This document shows, in pieces, positions 51,205 through 60,375 of a DNA stretch of 64,000 bases (positions within the stretch are counted from its first letter, which is position 1; each line of letters begins with the position of its first letter). The notes below the pieces were generated by a model. The model searched no databases. It was not told where the DNA came from and worked only from the letters and a program-made list of their open reading frames with translations. The DNA lies in the NCBI RefSeq assembly GCF_000025965.1, contig NC_006513.1:868001-932000 (forward strand), written 5' to 3'. The position numbers and the translations under genes were made by a program. The stretch comes from Aromatoleum aromaticum EbN1 (GTDB lineage: Bacteria; Pseudomonadota; Gammaproteobacteria; Burkholderiales; Rhodocyclaceae).

Positions 51205-51903
51205 TTAGCCATACGTCATGACCCGGCCATGCTCCGCCCTCGTCTCCGTCACCGACACGCCTTGGTACCACGTCGTCTCGCGCTGCGTGCGCCGCGCCTT
51301 TCTCTGCGGCGCCGACGCCCACAGCGGCAAGAGCTTCGAGCACCGCTGCGGCTGGATCGTCGAGCGGCTGATGCAGCAATTCGGCAGCGCAGTCGGCGCA
51401 CCCGCACCTCTCACGGCCCTGTGTGCGGCACGGCAGGTGAAGTACCTGCGCGGGATGGCGGTGGCGAAAGGGGTGTTTGGACGCAGGGCGGCGTGAAGGA
51501 AGTAATACGGAGCCCGCCAAGGAGAGTGATCTGCATGGCTGCGTCGCAGCTTTGCGCCGGCACGTGCGCGCTGTTCGTACTCCGCCTCGAACATCGCCAG
51601 CCGCTGGTTGAGGCGGCGCACCTGCCTTTCGAGCCGGGTATTGGCAATATCGGCAAGCAGGGCCTTGATCAGCAGGACGACTACGCCCGCAAGCAGCAGC
51701 AGCGCCGGGGGATAGGCGATGCCGGCAACGAAGGCGATGCGGTCGAGCAACATCGGCCAGGCGCCCAGCAGCGCGGCGGTGGCGGCAACGATGATCCATG
51801 AAACACCGTGACTCAGATGCAGGTGGTCGCGGCGTACGAGGACGAGGATTGCCGTCGCGAGCGCAGCCCCCAGGAGAGAGGTGGTGAGATTGAGGGAGAT
51901 CAT
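51205..51903 (-). CDS. DUF2304 membrane protein, copy B, fused to antisense RAYT sequence
   Basis: 232 residues from ATG 51903. The first ~112 are a DUF2304 protein like copy A (LTTSLLGAALATAILVLVRR, YPPALLLLAGVVVLLIKALL, ERQVRRLNQRLAMFEAEYEQ). Where copy A stops, this frame continues through ~120 residues of basic, low-complexity sequence that is the antisense strand of the RAYT remnant (51218-51496). The native stop was lost at this junction. The membrane part may still work; the tail is likely junk or destabilising. The start overlaps the GT fusion stop. Confidence 0.8.
   Translation of the reverse strand: MISLNLTTSLLGAALATAILVLVRRDHLHLSHGVSWIIVAATAALLGAWPMLLDRIAFVAGIAYPPALLLLAGVVVLLIKALLADIANTRLERQVRRLNQRLAMFEAEYEQRARAGAKLRRSHADHSPWRAPYYFLHAALRPNTPFATAIPRRYFTCRAAHRAVRGAGAPTALPNCCISRSTIQPQRCSKLLPLWASAPQRKARRTQRETTWYQGVSVTETRAEHGRVMTYG
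51218..51496 (+). pseudogene. RAYT transposase remnant with large internal deletion
   Basis: 92 codons. Codons 1 to ~50 match the start of the RAYT at 47181 (TPWYHVVSRCVRRAFLCGAD, FEHRCGWIVERL), then jump to its last ~42 residues (MQQFGSAVGAP, LTALCAARQVKYLRGMAV). The H-x-H site and the tyrosine are lost. Both ends are conserved together with the upstream hairpin, like a non-autonomous derivative. The two copies differ at many positions, so the remnant is not a recent deletion of the neighbouring gene. Confidence 0.9.
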
Positions 51904-53735
51904 CGGCTGAGGTGGTGTTTGGGGTGCCAGCGCGCAAGACATAGCAGCGTGCTTTCCGCCATGTAGCGGGCGACGCGAGACCAGCTGGCGAAGATGCGCG
52001 ACGGACCGGTGGCGCGCGGATACATTGCGACCGGCACTTCGGCGATTTCGAGCCCCGCATGGCGCAACATCAGCAGCACGCCGAGATCCTGGTAATCCAG
52101 CAGCGTCGCTTCATCCGCGGCGAGGATTTCGCACGCGGCGCGATTGTAACAGCGGAACCCGGAGGTGAGGTCGTCAATGCCGAAGCCGGTGATGGCGCGG
52201 AAATAGCGCCATGCGATCCTGCGCAGGCGGCTGCCGCGCTGGGGGAAGGCGCCGATGACGACATCGTGGCTGCGGGCGGCGGCGAGCAGCACGGGGATGC
52301 AGACCGGTTCGTGCTGGCCGTCGGCGTCGATCGTGACGACCTGGCGGTAACCGTGACGCAGCGCATAGCGGATACCGGTCTGCATCGCCCCCCAGGCGCC
52401 CAGCGGCAGGACCGGCGACAGCACGGTGGCGCCGGCCGCCGCCGCGATCGCCCCAGTCGCATCGGTGCTTTGATCATTGACGACGATGATGTCGCGCCAA
52501 CCGGCTTCGCACAGACTACGTATGACCGTCCCGATCGTTCCGGCCTCGTTTCGCGCCGGAATCACGATGAGGAGATCCTTGTCGGGGGCGGCCACTGCCG
52601 CGTCGGGCACGACTGCCGCATATTCGACAGCGATCGACTCCACGCAGCGGTCGAGCGCGAACTTCTTGCGAAACGCCTGCTGACCCTGTACGCCGCAGCC
52701 TTCGCGGTAGTGGGGATCGCGCTGGAACGCGCGGATCGCGTCCCGCCACGCACCGACATCTTCGACCGGAACAGTCACCCCCGCGCCGCCTGCGCGAACT
52801 ACCCACGGCATGCCCGAGCCGGACAGGTCCGCGACGACGCAGGGTCTGGCGTAGCGCATCGCTTCGAGCAGGACGATGCCGAAGGCCTCGGTACGCTCTC
52901 GCGACGCGAGGCAGAACACGTCGCAGTCGTGCAGCAAGGCATGCTTGGCAGCGTCATCGATGCCACCCAGCAAGCGGATATTCGGCTCGATGCCGGCGGC
53001 AGCGAGTTCGCCGATCAGTTTTTCAAGCGCGGGGCGAAGCGCTCCTTCGCCGACGATGAGCAGCTCGACGCCGGGCATCGCAGACACTGCACGGATCAGC
53101 GTTTCGAATCCCTTGTAATAGGTCAGCCGGCCAATCGACAGCAGTCTGAAGTTGCCCCGCCGCCACGATGGCGCGGAACCGAGGCCGGGATGCTCGGGCA
53201 AGCGGCCGCTGTCGAGCGCGAGCGGTATGACGCGGCATTTGTCGCGCCAGCGCGACAGCGGCTCCGAAGCCTCCAGGTACGGCGTCGAGGTGACGAGGAT
53301 GCGCTCGGCGCGGTCGAGCACCGCCTGTTCGAACGGGCGATACAGCCGGTAGGCCAGCGCGAGCGCGCCGCGAATGCGCGACACGACGACATCCGAGTGC
53401 CAATGCACGACCCACGGCAAATCCCGCGCGGGCAACAGCAGCAGCGCCCAGAACGCTGAGGTGTTGGGCAGATGCAGATGCAGCACATCCGGGCGGAACT
53501 GCCTGATCGCCGCGGCGAGCGCGGTGCGGAAACCCGGCGCCAGCGGCGCGTAGACGAGATGGCCCCAGACCGGCACGCGCATCAGCCACGCCGGGTCGTC
53601 CGGCAAGGGCTGGCCGTGCACCAGCGCGGCAGCATCGATGCCCCGGGCGCGCTGGGCACGGACGAGGTCGGCGAGAAAGACTTCCATGCCACCCGGATGG
53701 GGCGGAAAAAACTTGCCGATGTGCAATACGCGCAT
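51900..53735 (-). CDS. GT4-GT2 fusion glycosyltransferase, copy B
   Basis: 611 residues, the same two-domain layout as copy A. GT4: MRVLHIGKFFPPHPGGMEVF, DVLHLHLPNTSAFWALL, LLSIGRLTYYKGFETLIRAV, ERTEAFGIVLLEAMRYARP. GT2: LLIVIPARNEAGTIGTVIRS, VVNDQSTDATGAIAAAAGAT, VTIDADGQHEPV and DLTSGFRCYNR. Most N-terminal and GT2 motifs are the same as in copy A; the GT4 donor half differs more, so the acceptor or donor sugar may differ. Lies downstream of an intact acyltransferase gene, 84 bp apart. Confidence 0.9.
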   Translation of the reverse strand: MRVLHIGKFFPPHPGGMEVFLADLVRAQRARGIDAAALVHGQPLPDDPAWLMRVPVWGHLVYAPLAPGFRTALAAAIRQFRPDVLHLHLPNTSAFWALLLLPARDLPWVVHWHSDVVVSRIRGALALAYRLYRPFEQAVLDRAERILVTSTPYLEASEPLSRWRDKCRVIPLALDSGRLPEHPGLGSAPSWRRGNFRLLSIGRLTYYKGFETLIRAVSAMPGVELLIVGEGALRPALEKLIGELAAAGIEPNIRLLGGIDDAAKHALLHDCDVFCLASRERTEAFGIVLLEAMRYARPCVVADLSGSGMPWVVRAGGAGVTVPVEDVGAWRDAIRAFQRDPHYREGCGVQGQQAFRKKFALDRCVESIAVEYAAVVPDAAVAAPDKDLLIVIPARNEAGTIGTVIRSLCEAGWRDIIVVNDQSTDATGAIAAAAGATVLSPVLPLGAWGAMQTGIRYALRHGYRQVVTIDADGQHEPVCIPVLLAAARSHDVVIGAFPQRGSRLRRIAWRYFRAITGFGIDDLTSGFRCYNRAACEILAADEATLLDYQDLGVLLMLRHAGLEIAEVPVAMYPRATGPSRIFASWSRVARYMAESTLLCLARWHPKHHLSR

Positions 53736-53818
53736 GTTCGCAAGGCTAGGCGCGACGAATGGTCACCGGCCGAAGATCAGGTTGGGGGATGGGGCAGGAC
53801 GGGCGATTGTAGCGCCTT

Positions 53819-54826
53819 TCAGACGACGCGACGCAATAACGGCAACCTGCCGATCACCCACGCCGTCGCGGCGGCGAGCGCGAACACCAGCACGGAGATC
53901 ACCGGCACGGTCCACCACGCACTGCCGCTGGACAATGAGAGACCCAGCGTTTCGCGCGTGAAATCGATGAACAGGACGTGGACGCAGTAGATGCCCAGCG
54001 AGTGAGCGGAAAGCATCCTGACCGCGGGCGAAATCCACGAATCCGCGCGCTGGGCGGCGCCGAGAAACAGGAACGCGCCAATTGATCCGAGCAGGACGAA
54101 AGGCGACAGATAGGCGTAGAAAAGCTCGTCGGGCGCTCCGGCCTGCAGCGCGCGGTAATGCGTCGCTGCGGCGACGGCTGCTGCCGAAAGCGCAAACAGC
54201 GCGAAGCCCGGCAGGCGATTGCTGCGCCGCAGCAGATAGCCAAGATGCGCGCCAACGAGCAGATACACTGCCATCCCCAGGAACGAGTGCAGCCAGTACA
54301 CGTCGATCAGGTCGTACGAGAAATTGAAATGCGTCGCCACGACGGGCCATATGCAGCTGACAAAAGCCCACATCAGCAGGAAAAAACGGTTTTCCGCCAC
54401 CGAAGCATGAAGGTGAACCGCCCGCATCACCGGCACGAACGCGTAGATGCCGAACAGGGCGTACAAGTACCAGAGATGGTACTGGACAGGGCCGGTGGCC
54501 AGCCGGCGGACAAAGCCCGCCAGGTCGGTGACGCTATACCCCTGAAAGTATGCGTACACTGCGGACCAGAACAGCAGGGCCGGCAGTACCCGGCGCGCGC
54601 GTCGAAACAGGAAGGAAGCCAGCGGCTGTTCCCGGTTCAGCAGCAGGACGCCCGTCACCATCAGGAACAGGGGCACGGCGACGCGTACGAAAGAATCGTA
54701 GAGGTTGATCGCAAACCAATTGTCGTCAAAACGGTAGAAACCACCCGCTGCAACATGGAGCACAACGACCAGGAACGACGCCACCGCGCGTATCACGTCG
54801 AGCCCGTAATGCGACTCCGCCTTCAT
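53819..54826 (-). CDS. Acyltransferase 3 family membrane protein (WecH-like size)
   Basis: 335 residues from ATG 54826. About ten helices, starting HYGLDVIRAVASFLVVVLHV with the family R and H, then YHLWYLYALFGIYAFVPVMR and WLHSFLGMAVYLLVGAHLGY, LSAHSLGIYCVHVLFIDF. No periplasmic SGNH domain, unlike the protein at 31.7 kb. Probably O-acetylates a sugar or lipid-linked intermediate. First gene of the block acyltransferase / GT fusion / DUF2304, of which a decayed copy ends at 41981. Confidence 0.85.
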   Translation of the reverse strand: MKAESHYGLDVIRAVASFLVVVLHVAAGGFYRFDDNWFAINLYDSFVRVAVPLFLMVTGVLLLNREQPLASFLFRRARRVLPALLFWSAVYAYFQGYSVTDLAGFVRRLATGPVQYHLWYLYALFGIYAFVPVMRAVHLHASVAENRFFLLMWAFVSCIWPVVATHFNFSYDLIDVYWLHSFLGMAVYLLVGAHLGYLLRRSNRLPGFALFALSAAAVAAATHYRALQAGAPDELFYAYLSPFVLLGSIGAFLFLGAAQRADSWISPAVRMLSAHSLGIYCVHVLFIDFTRETLGLSLSSGSAWWTVPVISVLVFALAAATAWVIGRLPLLRRVV

Positions 54827-55204
54827 CGCCGCTCCCCATTGGCGGACTCCACCCGGGGCTCCACGAGCGGCTTCCCGATGGAATGCCGGTTCACGGCCCC
54901 GGCAGCATGCAGGATCTCGATGAACGGGTACTGCTGCAGGCGGAATGTCGTCATCGTAGGGGCGGAAAGTCACCGAAAAAATGCTCGCCGGGGATCGTAC
55001 ACAAGCTGACTGAAACGCGAACAGGCGCCAGCGCGGGCGCTGACTTTACCAGATCCGCGTACTCGGCCGTCCATTCCGGATAAACGCCGTCTATCGCGCC
55101 TCGTCCCATGTATGCGGTCACGCGGGCCCGCGCACTGCCTCTGCTACACTTGCCCCCTCCCGCGCAAACCCCCTTCACCCTTCAGCACCGAATACTTTCA
55201 GACC
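54827..55204. other. Divergent intergenic region between acyltransferase and sapC-like gene
   Basis: About 380 bp. It must hold promoters in both directions. The part nearest sapC contains TTGCCC- and TACACT-like hexamers, but no pair with convincing spacing. No protein-like frame and no strong hairpin seen. Confidence 0.5.
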
Positions 55205-55945
55205 ATGGCAAACATCCAACCTGTCACCTTCGCCAAGTACGGCAAAAAACGCTGGCAGCATTTTTCATCGTATGCCTTTGCTGCCCGGACCGCCCTCGTC
55301 CCGCTGATGCTGACTGAAGTTCGCAACGCCGCAAGCGCTTTCCCGATCGGCTTCGCCAAACACCAGAACAACTGCTTTCCAGTGGCGATCCTCGGCCTGG
55401 AAGCGGAGACCAACGTGTTCGTCGATGAACAAGGCCAATGGCTGGGCGCCTATACGCCGGCGGCTTTCCGGGCCTGGCCATTTTCGGTGAGCTATGCCGA
55501 ACGCGGCGAAAAACTGCTGTGCGTCGACGAGGACAGCGGCTTGATCACCGATCCACCGGACGGTGAGGCATTTTTCAACGAAGACGAAACCCTGTCCGAA
55601 GCACTGCAGGGCGTGATGCATTTTCTCGCCCGCTTCACGCAGGATCGCGCCCCGTCCCTCGGCGCCTGCGCAGCGCTCGAAGCGGCAGGCCTGCTGCAGC
55701 CCTGGACGGCGACGGTGCGTACTGACCGTCGGCAGTGGACGATGGATCAATTCCTGCGTATCGACGAAGAAGCGCTGAACAAGCTAGGCACCAGCACCTT
55801 GGCCTCGCTGCACAAGGTCGGCGCCATATCGCTCGCCTATTCGCAACTGCACTCGATGGCCCACCTGCCGCTGGTGGGGCGCCTGGCCGAGCAGCGCCTG
55901 TCGCAAGCGGACGCGCGAGCGGAAACCGTTTCTCCCGGCGCCTGA
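55205..55945 (+). CDS. SapC-family protein
   Basis: 246 residues, soluble. VTFAKYGKKRWQHFSSYAFA, LVPLMLTEVRNAASAFPIGF, NVFVDEQGQWLGAYTPAAFR, FSVSYAERGEKLLCVDEDSG, FLRIDEEALNKLGTSTLASL fit PF07277 (SapC). Members occur near surface-layer, TonB-receptor or secretion genes; the biochemical role is unknown. ATG 55205 follows CAGACC without a strong ribosome site. It stands alone, divergent from the acyltransferase and convergent with the TPR membrane protein. Confidence 0.8.
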   Translation: MANIQPVTFAKYGKKRWQHFSSYAFAARTALVPLMLTEVRNAASAFPIGFAKHQNNCFPVAILGLEAETNVFVDEQGQWLGAYTPAAFRAWPFSVSYAERGEKLLCVDEDSGLITDPPDGEAFFNEDETLSEALQGVMHFLARFTQDRAPSLGACAALEAAGLLQPWTATVRTDRRQWTMDQFLRIDEEALNKLGTSTLASLHKVGAISLAYSQLHSMAHLPLVGRLAEQRLSQADARAETVSPGA

Positions 55946-55999
55946 AGGGGCCGCACCGGCCGGGTGGCGTTCAGTTTACCTCGCCTCCGGCGCCCCGCC

Positions 56000-58003
56000 T
56001 CATCGCGCCGGCGTGCCGCCCGATGCACCCCACTGAGAGCGCAGCGAACGATAGCCGGGATGCTTCGGGTTGAGCGCAATGGCGCGGTCGATATCGGCCA
56101 CCGCCGCTGCGCTTGACCCTTGCATGCTGTTCAGCAGGGCACGGCCGTAATAGGCGGCGTGGTGAGGTTTCTCGGCCAGCAGGTCGTCCAGCAGCGGTCC
56201 TGCGGCGGCGAGGTTCCGCATTCCGAGATGTGCCATTGCCAGGCCGAGGCGGACGGCGTAATTGCGCGGATCGTCGCGCAGCAGCGCCAGGTATTCCCCA
56301 ACGGCGACGTCGTAGCGCCGGATTTGCATCGCTGCGTCCCCGCGCAAGGTGCGTGCGTGAGTGCGCAGCTTGTCATCGGCAGCCTTGTCGATTGCGAGCT
56401 CAAGATCGTCGATCGCCCCCTCGAATTTGCCCATCATGGCTCGCGTGGCGCCCCGATGATAATAGAGGCCGAACGTGCGCAAGCCCTGCTTTTCAGCGGC
56501 GTCGAAAGCTGCGACCGCTTCCGGGATCTTCTTCTCGATCTGGAGAGTCACGCCCATGTTGAAGCGCGACGAACCGAATGACTCCCCGAGCGATTCGGCG
56601 CGCGCGAAGTCGGCATAGGCGAGTTGCGGGAGATCGTTTTCGAGGTAGTACGTCCCACGATTGAGGAAGGGGCGCCAGCGTCCGACCGCGTTGGCCGGCG
56701 CATCGACGTCGATTTTGTCGACGGCATCGGCCCACACTGTGAGACTGCTCCTGAACGTCGTCACACGCTCGACCGACAGGCCGACCAGCACCACCGACAC
56801 CGCCAGCCCGATCAGGTAGACGACCGCCGGCCTTGTGCCGACGAACAGCAGCATGACGATGCCGGGAATCGCAATCGCCCACAGATAACTGCGATACAGC
56901 ACGAACGGATCCTGGATCCATACCGTCGAAAATTCGGTCGCGAACAGGATCAACGGCACGCTCAGGCACAAACCGAGGAAGCGCAACGGCCCCTCGCGGC
57001 GGAACAGCAGATAGGCCACCCCCGCGATCAGGGCGAGGAAGCCGATCGCACCGAGCACGTGAGGAAACGCGCCGAACGCGAGCGGGAATGGCGGCCGCAG
57101 ATCGATCGACATCCACTGTACGTTGGGCACCAGCCACAGGAAGCCGTACTGGAAGAAAAGCGTTGCCTGATTGATGATGCTCAACGGATAGGTGCGGGCT
57201 TCGATAGCGGGGTCGATCGCCTTCAGCTGGGCGACAAAGGTCCGCGATAGTTCGTCGAAGGCCACGCCGACGATCGAGCCGTAGATGCTGGACAGCACCG
57301 CCGCGACGCCCGCCGCTGCAAGAGCGCCGACCGCCGCGATCAGCCCAAGCTGCTTCGCCGTTGGACGGCGCAGGAATACGTACAACGGCACCCCGAGCAC
57401 TGGCGCCATCAGCGCATGCTCCTTGGACAACACGGCGGCGAGGTAGCACAGCGCGGCGCCCAGATAGTTCAGCCTGCCCTTGCCGACGATGCCCCTGGCA
57501 AAGAACAGGCAGGACAGGACAACGAACAGCGTCGCCATCAGGATTGAACGCTGGATCAGATAGGCAACCGCGTAAACCGCGACCGGATTGAAGGCGAAGA
57601 CGGCGACGCCGACAAACACGGCAGCATCGCGCGAGGCGGCGAAGCGCGTTTCCGCGGCCAGTTCATCAGGCCATTTCACCTGCGCCGCAAGCAATCGATA
57701 CAGTCCGAGCAGCGACACGGCCACGCCGAAATGGACGATCAGGTTGACCACGCGCTGCTTCCACCAGCCCTCGCCGAACAGCGCGTTCACCCAGACGAAG
57801 GAGCCATAGGAAAGCAGCCGCTGTTTCAGGCTCAGCAGGCTGCCGTAGCCGTCGAGCAGGGCCTCACCCGCATCGAATCGCCCATCGTCGAAGACGAGCT
57901 CGTTTTGCAAGCCCGGTACATAGATGAGCAACACTCCGGTCAGCAATGCCGCACACCAGAATAGCCACTGCCGGTTGCTCTGCAGGTTTCCGATCACAAT
58001 CAT
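56000..58003 (-). CDS. Polytopic membrane protein with C-terminal TPR repeats (GT-C-like)
   Basis: 667 residues from ATG 58003. About eleven hydrophobic helices to residue ~430, beginning with NRQWLFWCAALLTGVLLIYV, then the loop GLQNELVFDDGRFDAGEALL. The D-D in the first large loop resembles GT-C glycosyltransferases and eukaryotic TMTC proteins. From ~460 on there are TPR-like helical repeats (FNMGVTLQIEKKIPEAVAAF, YYHRGATRAMMGKFEGAIDD, LGLAMAHLGMRNLAAAGPLL). Likely a protein or lipid glycosyltransferase or a polymerase partner. Convergent with sapC. Confidence 0.75.
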   Translation of the reverse strand: MIVIGNLQSNRQWLFWCAALLTGVLLIYVPGLQNELVFDDGRFDAGEALLDGYGSLLSLKQRLLSYGSFVWVNALFGEGWWKQRVVNLIVHFGVAVSLLGLYRLLAAQVKWPDELAAETRFAASRDAAVFVGVAVFAFNPVAVYAVAYLIQRSILMATLFVVLSCLFFARGIVGKGRLNYLGAALCYLAAVLSKEHALMAPVLGVPLYVFLRRPTAKQLGLIAAVGALAAAGVAAVLSSIYGSIVGVAFDELSRTFVAQLKAIDPAIEARTYPLSIINQATLFFQYGFLWLVPNVQWMSIDLRPPFPLAFGAFPHVLGAIGFLALIAGVAYLLFRREGPLRFLGLCLSVPLILFATEFSTVWIQDPFVLYRSYLWAIAIPGIVMLLFVGTRPAVVYLIGLAVSVVLVGLSVERVTTFRSSLTVWADAVDKIDVDAPANAVGRWRPFLNRGTYYLENDLPQLAYADFARAESLGESFGSSRFNMGVTLQIEKKIPEAVAAFDAAEKQGLRTFGLYYHRGATRAMMGKFEGAIDDLELAIDKAADDKLRTHARTLRGDAAMQIRRYDVAVGEYLALLRDDPRNYAVRLGLAMAHLGMRNLAAAGPLLDDLLAEKPHHAAYYGRALLNSMQGSSAAAVADIDRAIALNPKHPGYRSLRSQWGASGGTPAR

Positions 58004-58129
58004 GTCATATCCACAAAAAATGGGGTGCGACCGGTCCATTCGACGCGCCTGACATCGCACTGAGAACTAAACAGGTTCACATAAACCGGGCACGGCCTCG
58101 CGGGCTGCAGTCAGCATGCCCCCGCGGAC

Positions 58130-60361
58130 CTACCCCAGCACGCGGGAAACGGCGCGGAACACGCCGAGTAGCGCGCGCTTGCGCCGCGCACCCATGCGAG
58201 GCGTGGCCTCGGTCTTGCGCCGCAGATAAACAATAAAATCCTGTAGCACCGTGCGCAGCGGTACCTGACGGTCAACGTACAGAGCCCCGATGTGTTCGCG
58301 CTCTTCCGCCTCGGGACACTGGGCTACCGGACGCCCCGGCAATCCGGCAGCGACCCCCGGCATCGGCCGTCGCTCGTCGAGCGGCAGCATGCGATGATAG
58401 TCCGCCACCATGTCTTCACGGCTGCGTACCGGAGTGGAGAGCAGCGCCGCACGCACCGGCGCGAGCCGCGCGCGATCGACGTCGAGGGTCCGCAGCAGGT
58501 CCACCAGGGCGTCGGCCTCGGGGTCGCACAGAAAACCGTTGCGCCCCTCGTCGATGCGATCCGCGAAGCCGCCCAGTCGGGTTGCCACCGGCGGCACGCC
58601 CATTGCCCACAGTTCGCTCAGGGTATAGCTGAACGTCTCGGGTACCACCGACAGCAGCAGGCCGGCATGGGGGGCAATACCGGCGATGATGGCGGGAAGC
58701 TCTTCGCGCTGGTAGCGGCGGACCAGGCGATCGTCGCCCAAGGCGGCAAAGCGCTCTCCCTCGTCCCCACAGCCGACGAGAAAGACATCGGCAAAGACAG
58801 ACACGGCCGGCAGCGCCGCAGCCAGCACGTCGGCTCCTTTCTGCGGCGCCATGCTGCCCAGCACGACGAGGCGCAATCGTCCCGTGGGGGCAGGCTCCCA
58901 CGCGGGTCGCGGTGGAAACGCCATGCCGTGCGCAATGACTTCGACCGGGACGTCGGCAATGGCGGGTGCCAGGCGATGCAGGTTGCGGGCCACCGACGCA
59001 CTCGGCGCCACGAGCCGGATGTGAGGCTGATGCAGGCGCCGATGATAGTGTTCGCGCAGCGCCTCCCAATAAGCGGGGCCAGCGTCGCGGAAGAAGCGGT
59101 TCAGCGGATTGTGGGCAAAGCAGTCGCGCAGCCGGTCACCGTCGCAGCGCGTGCACAGGCCGTCGAAGCGGATGCTCAGCGCTGCGCAGAACGGCGTGTA
59201 ATCGTGACCGACGATCAGGGTCGGCAACGGCAGGTCGAGGATGTCCAGCGCATGGCCGATCAGCGATGAAACGATTACCGCGTCGACGTGAAAATCGCGC
59301 ACGATCTCGTCGAGGATGCGCCGGTACTGGACGTGACTGATCGCAATCGAGCCGATCGGCATGTCGAGCAGCCAGTCGCGCAGGGGCTGATCCATGCGGT
59401 GCGAACGGTACAATGCGATGCGCTGTCCGAACGCCCCCCAGGTGCCGATCGAACGCAGCACGAGGTTCCAGCGTGCGCTGTCGGCTTCGCAGTAATCCTC
59501 CACCCACCGCCCCAGGCCGCCGCCCCAGCTATGGGCGACATGCAGTTGCACGGGCTTGAGCATCGGTGCAGACGGAGGCACCGATGCTTCACCCCACACT
59601 CCGGCCTCGCTAAAGCCGTGACGGATGCGAAGCAGCGGGTGATAGGTGAGGAAAGACTGCAGCCCTTCGCGGGCGCGCGGCACCACAGCCTCGATCGCCG
59701 CAGGCCCCTCGATATACAGCCAGTCGCAGGCCACGAAACGCCAACCACGCTCAAGCAGTGTCTCCTCGGCTGCGGCAAGTCCGCAGCCCGCGTCCAGCGC
59801 AGCCACCGCTTCGGCTCGCCAGTAAGCACAGAACGATGCAATCGCCGGCACTTCGAACGCCCGCCCACGCGACAGGTGCGTCAGCCAGCGATTGACATGC
59901 CCAACGTCCATCCAGGCCGGCTTGTCGGCGGAAAATGGCGAAAACACCGGACTGGCCGCCGTCAGCGGACTTGCAACGCCGATACCCGTGTCCTCGCACA
60001 CCGCACGGGCCAGCAGCGCGTCCCAGTCGTCCACCACCGTACAGCCCGCATCGATGTAAATAAGGTCGCCCTTCTCGTTCTGCTGCGCCAGGGCCAGGAG
60101 CACATCGACCATGTTGCTGCCGTCGGGGATGTGCAACACCTGCGGCGCAGCAATGCCGGCGAGTGCCGGCATTGCGCCCCGGAAGCTGCTGGCCTGCGCT
60201 GTTTCGACGACACAGATCACACGCCCGTCATCATGGCGGCCCAACCAGTCGAGCAGTGAGGGATGCCAGCCGAACTCGGCACCGGCGCGCACGTGCACGC
60301 AGACCCGCCAGCGCGGAACGGCGAGGTTACGCGGCATGAGCTCCGCAGCAGGACGAAACAT
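58130..60361 (-). CDS. Large two-domain glycosyltransferase
   Basis: 743 residues from ATG 60361. The N-terminal ~300 residues resemble a GT2/GT-A-like nucleotide-sugar domain (NEKGDLIYIDAGCTVVDDWD, IGVASPLTAASPVFSPFSAD, EETLLERGWRFVACDWLYIE). The C-terminal ~370 residues are GT4-like (QLHVAHSWGGGLGRWVEDY, LVVLGSMAPQKGADVLAAAL, FSYTLSELWAMGVPPVATRL). The same architecture is common in bacterial O-antigen or flagellin glycosylation islands. The open frame extends upstream, but that is antisense to the next gene. Ends in a basic tail RRKTEATPRMGARRKRALLG. Confidence 0.78.
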   Translation of the reverse strand: MFRPAAELMPRNLAVPRWRVCVHVRAGAEFGWHPSLLDWLGRHDDGRVICVVETAQASSFRGAMPALAGIAAPQVLHIPDGSNMVDVLLALAQQNEKGDLIYIDAGCTVVDDWDALLARAVCEDTGIGVASPLTAASPVFSPFSADKPAWMDVGHVNRWLTHLSRGRAFEVPAIASFCAYWRAEAVAALDAGCGLAAAEETLLERGWRFVACDWLYIEGPAAIEAVVPRAREGLQSFLTYHPLLRIRHGFSEAGVWGEASVPPSAPMLKPVQLHVAHSWGGGLGRWVEDYCEADSARWNLVLRSIGTWGAFGQRIALYRSHRMDQPLRDWLLDMPIGSIAISHVQYRRILDEIVRDFHVDAVIVSSLIGHALDILDLPLPTLIVGHDYTPFCAALSIRFDGLCTRCDGDRLRDCFAHNPLNRFFRDAGPAYWEALREHYHRRLHQPHIRLVAPSASVARNLHRLAPAIADVPVEVIAHGMAFPPRPAWEPAPTGRLRLVVLGSMAPQKGADVLAAALPAVSVFADVFLVGCGDEGERFAALGDDRLVRRYQREELPAIIAGIAPHAGLLLSVVPETFSYTLSELWAMGVPPVATRLGGFADRIDEGRNGFLCDPEADALVDLLRTLDVDRARLAPVRAALLSTPVRSREDMVADYHRMLPLDERRPMPGVAAGLPGRPVAQCPEAEEREHIGALYVDRQVPLRTVLQDFIVYLRRKTEATPRMGARRKRALLGVFRAVSRVLG

Positions 60362-60375
60362 CAACGCAGGCGGAG

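Noticed and set aside
53806-53836. Promoter for GT fusion copy B matching that of copy A
   Set aside because: TACAAT is conserved, but the nearest TTG-type -35 is 19 bp away and inside the acyltransferase gene; co-transcription with that gene is more likely.
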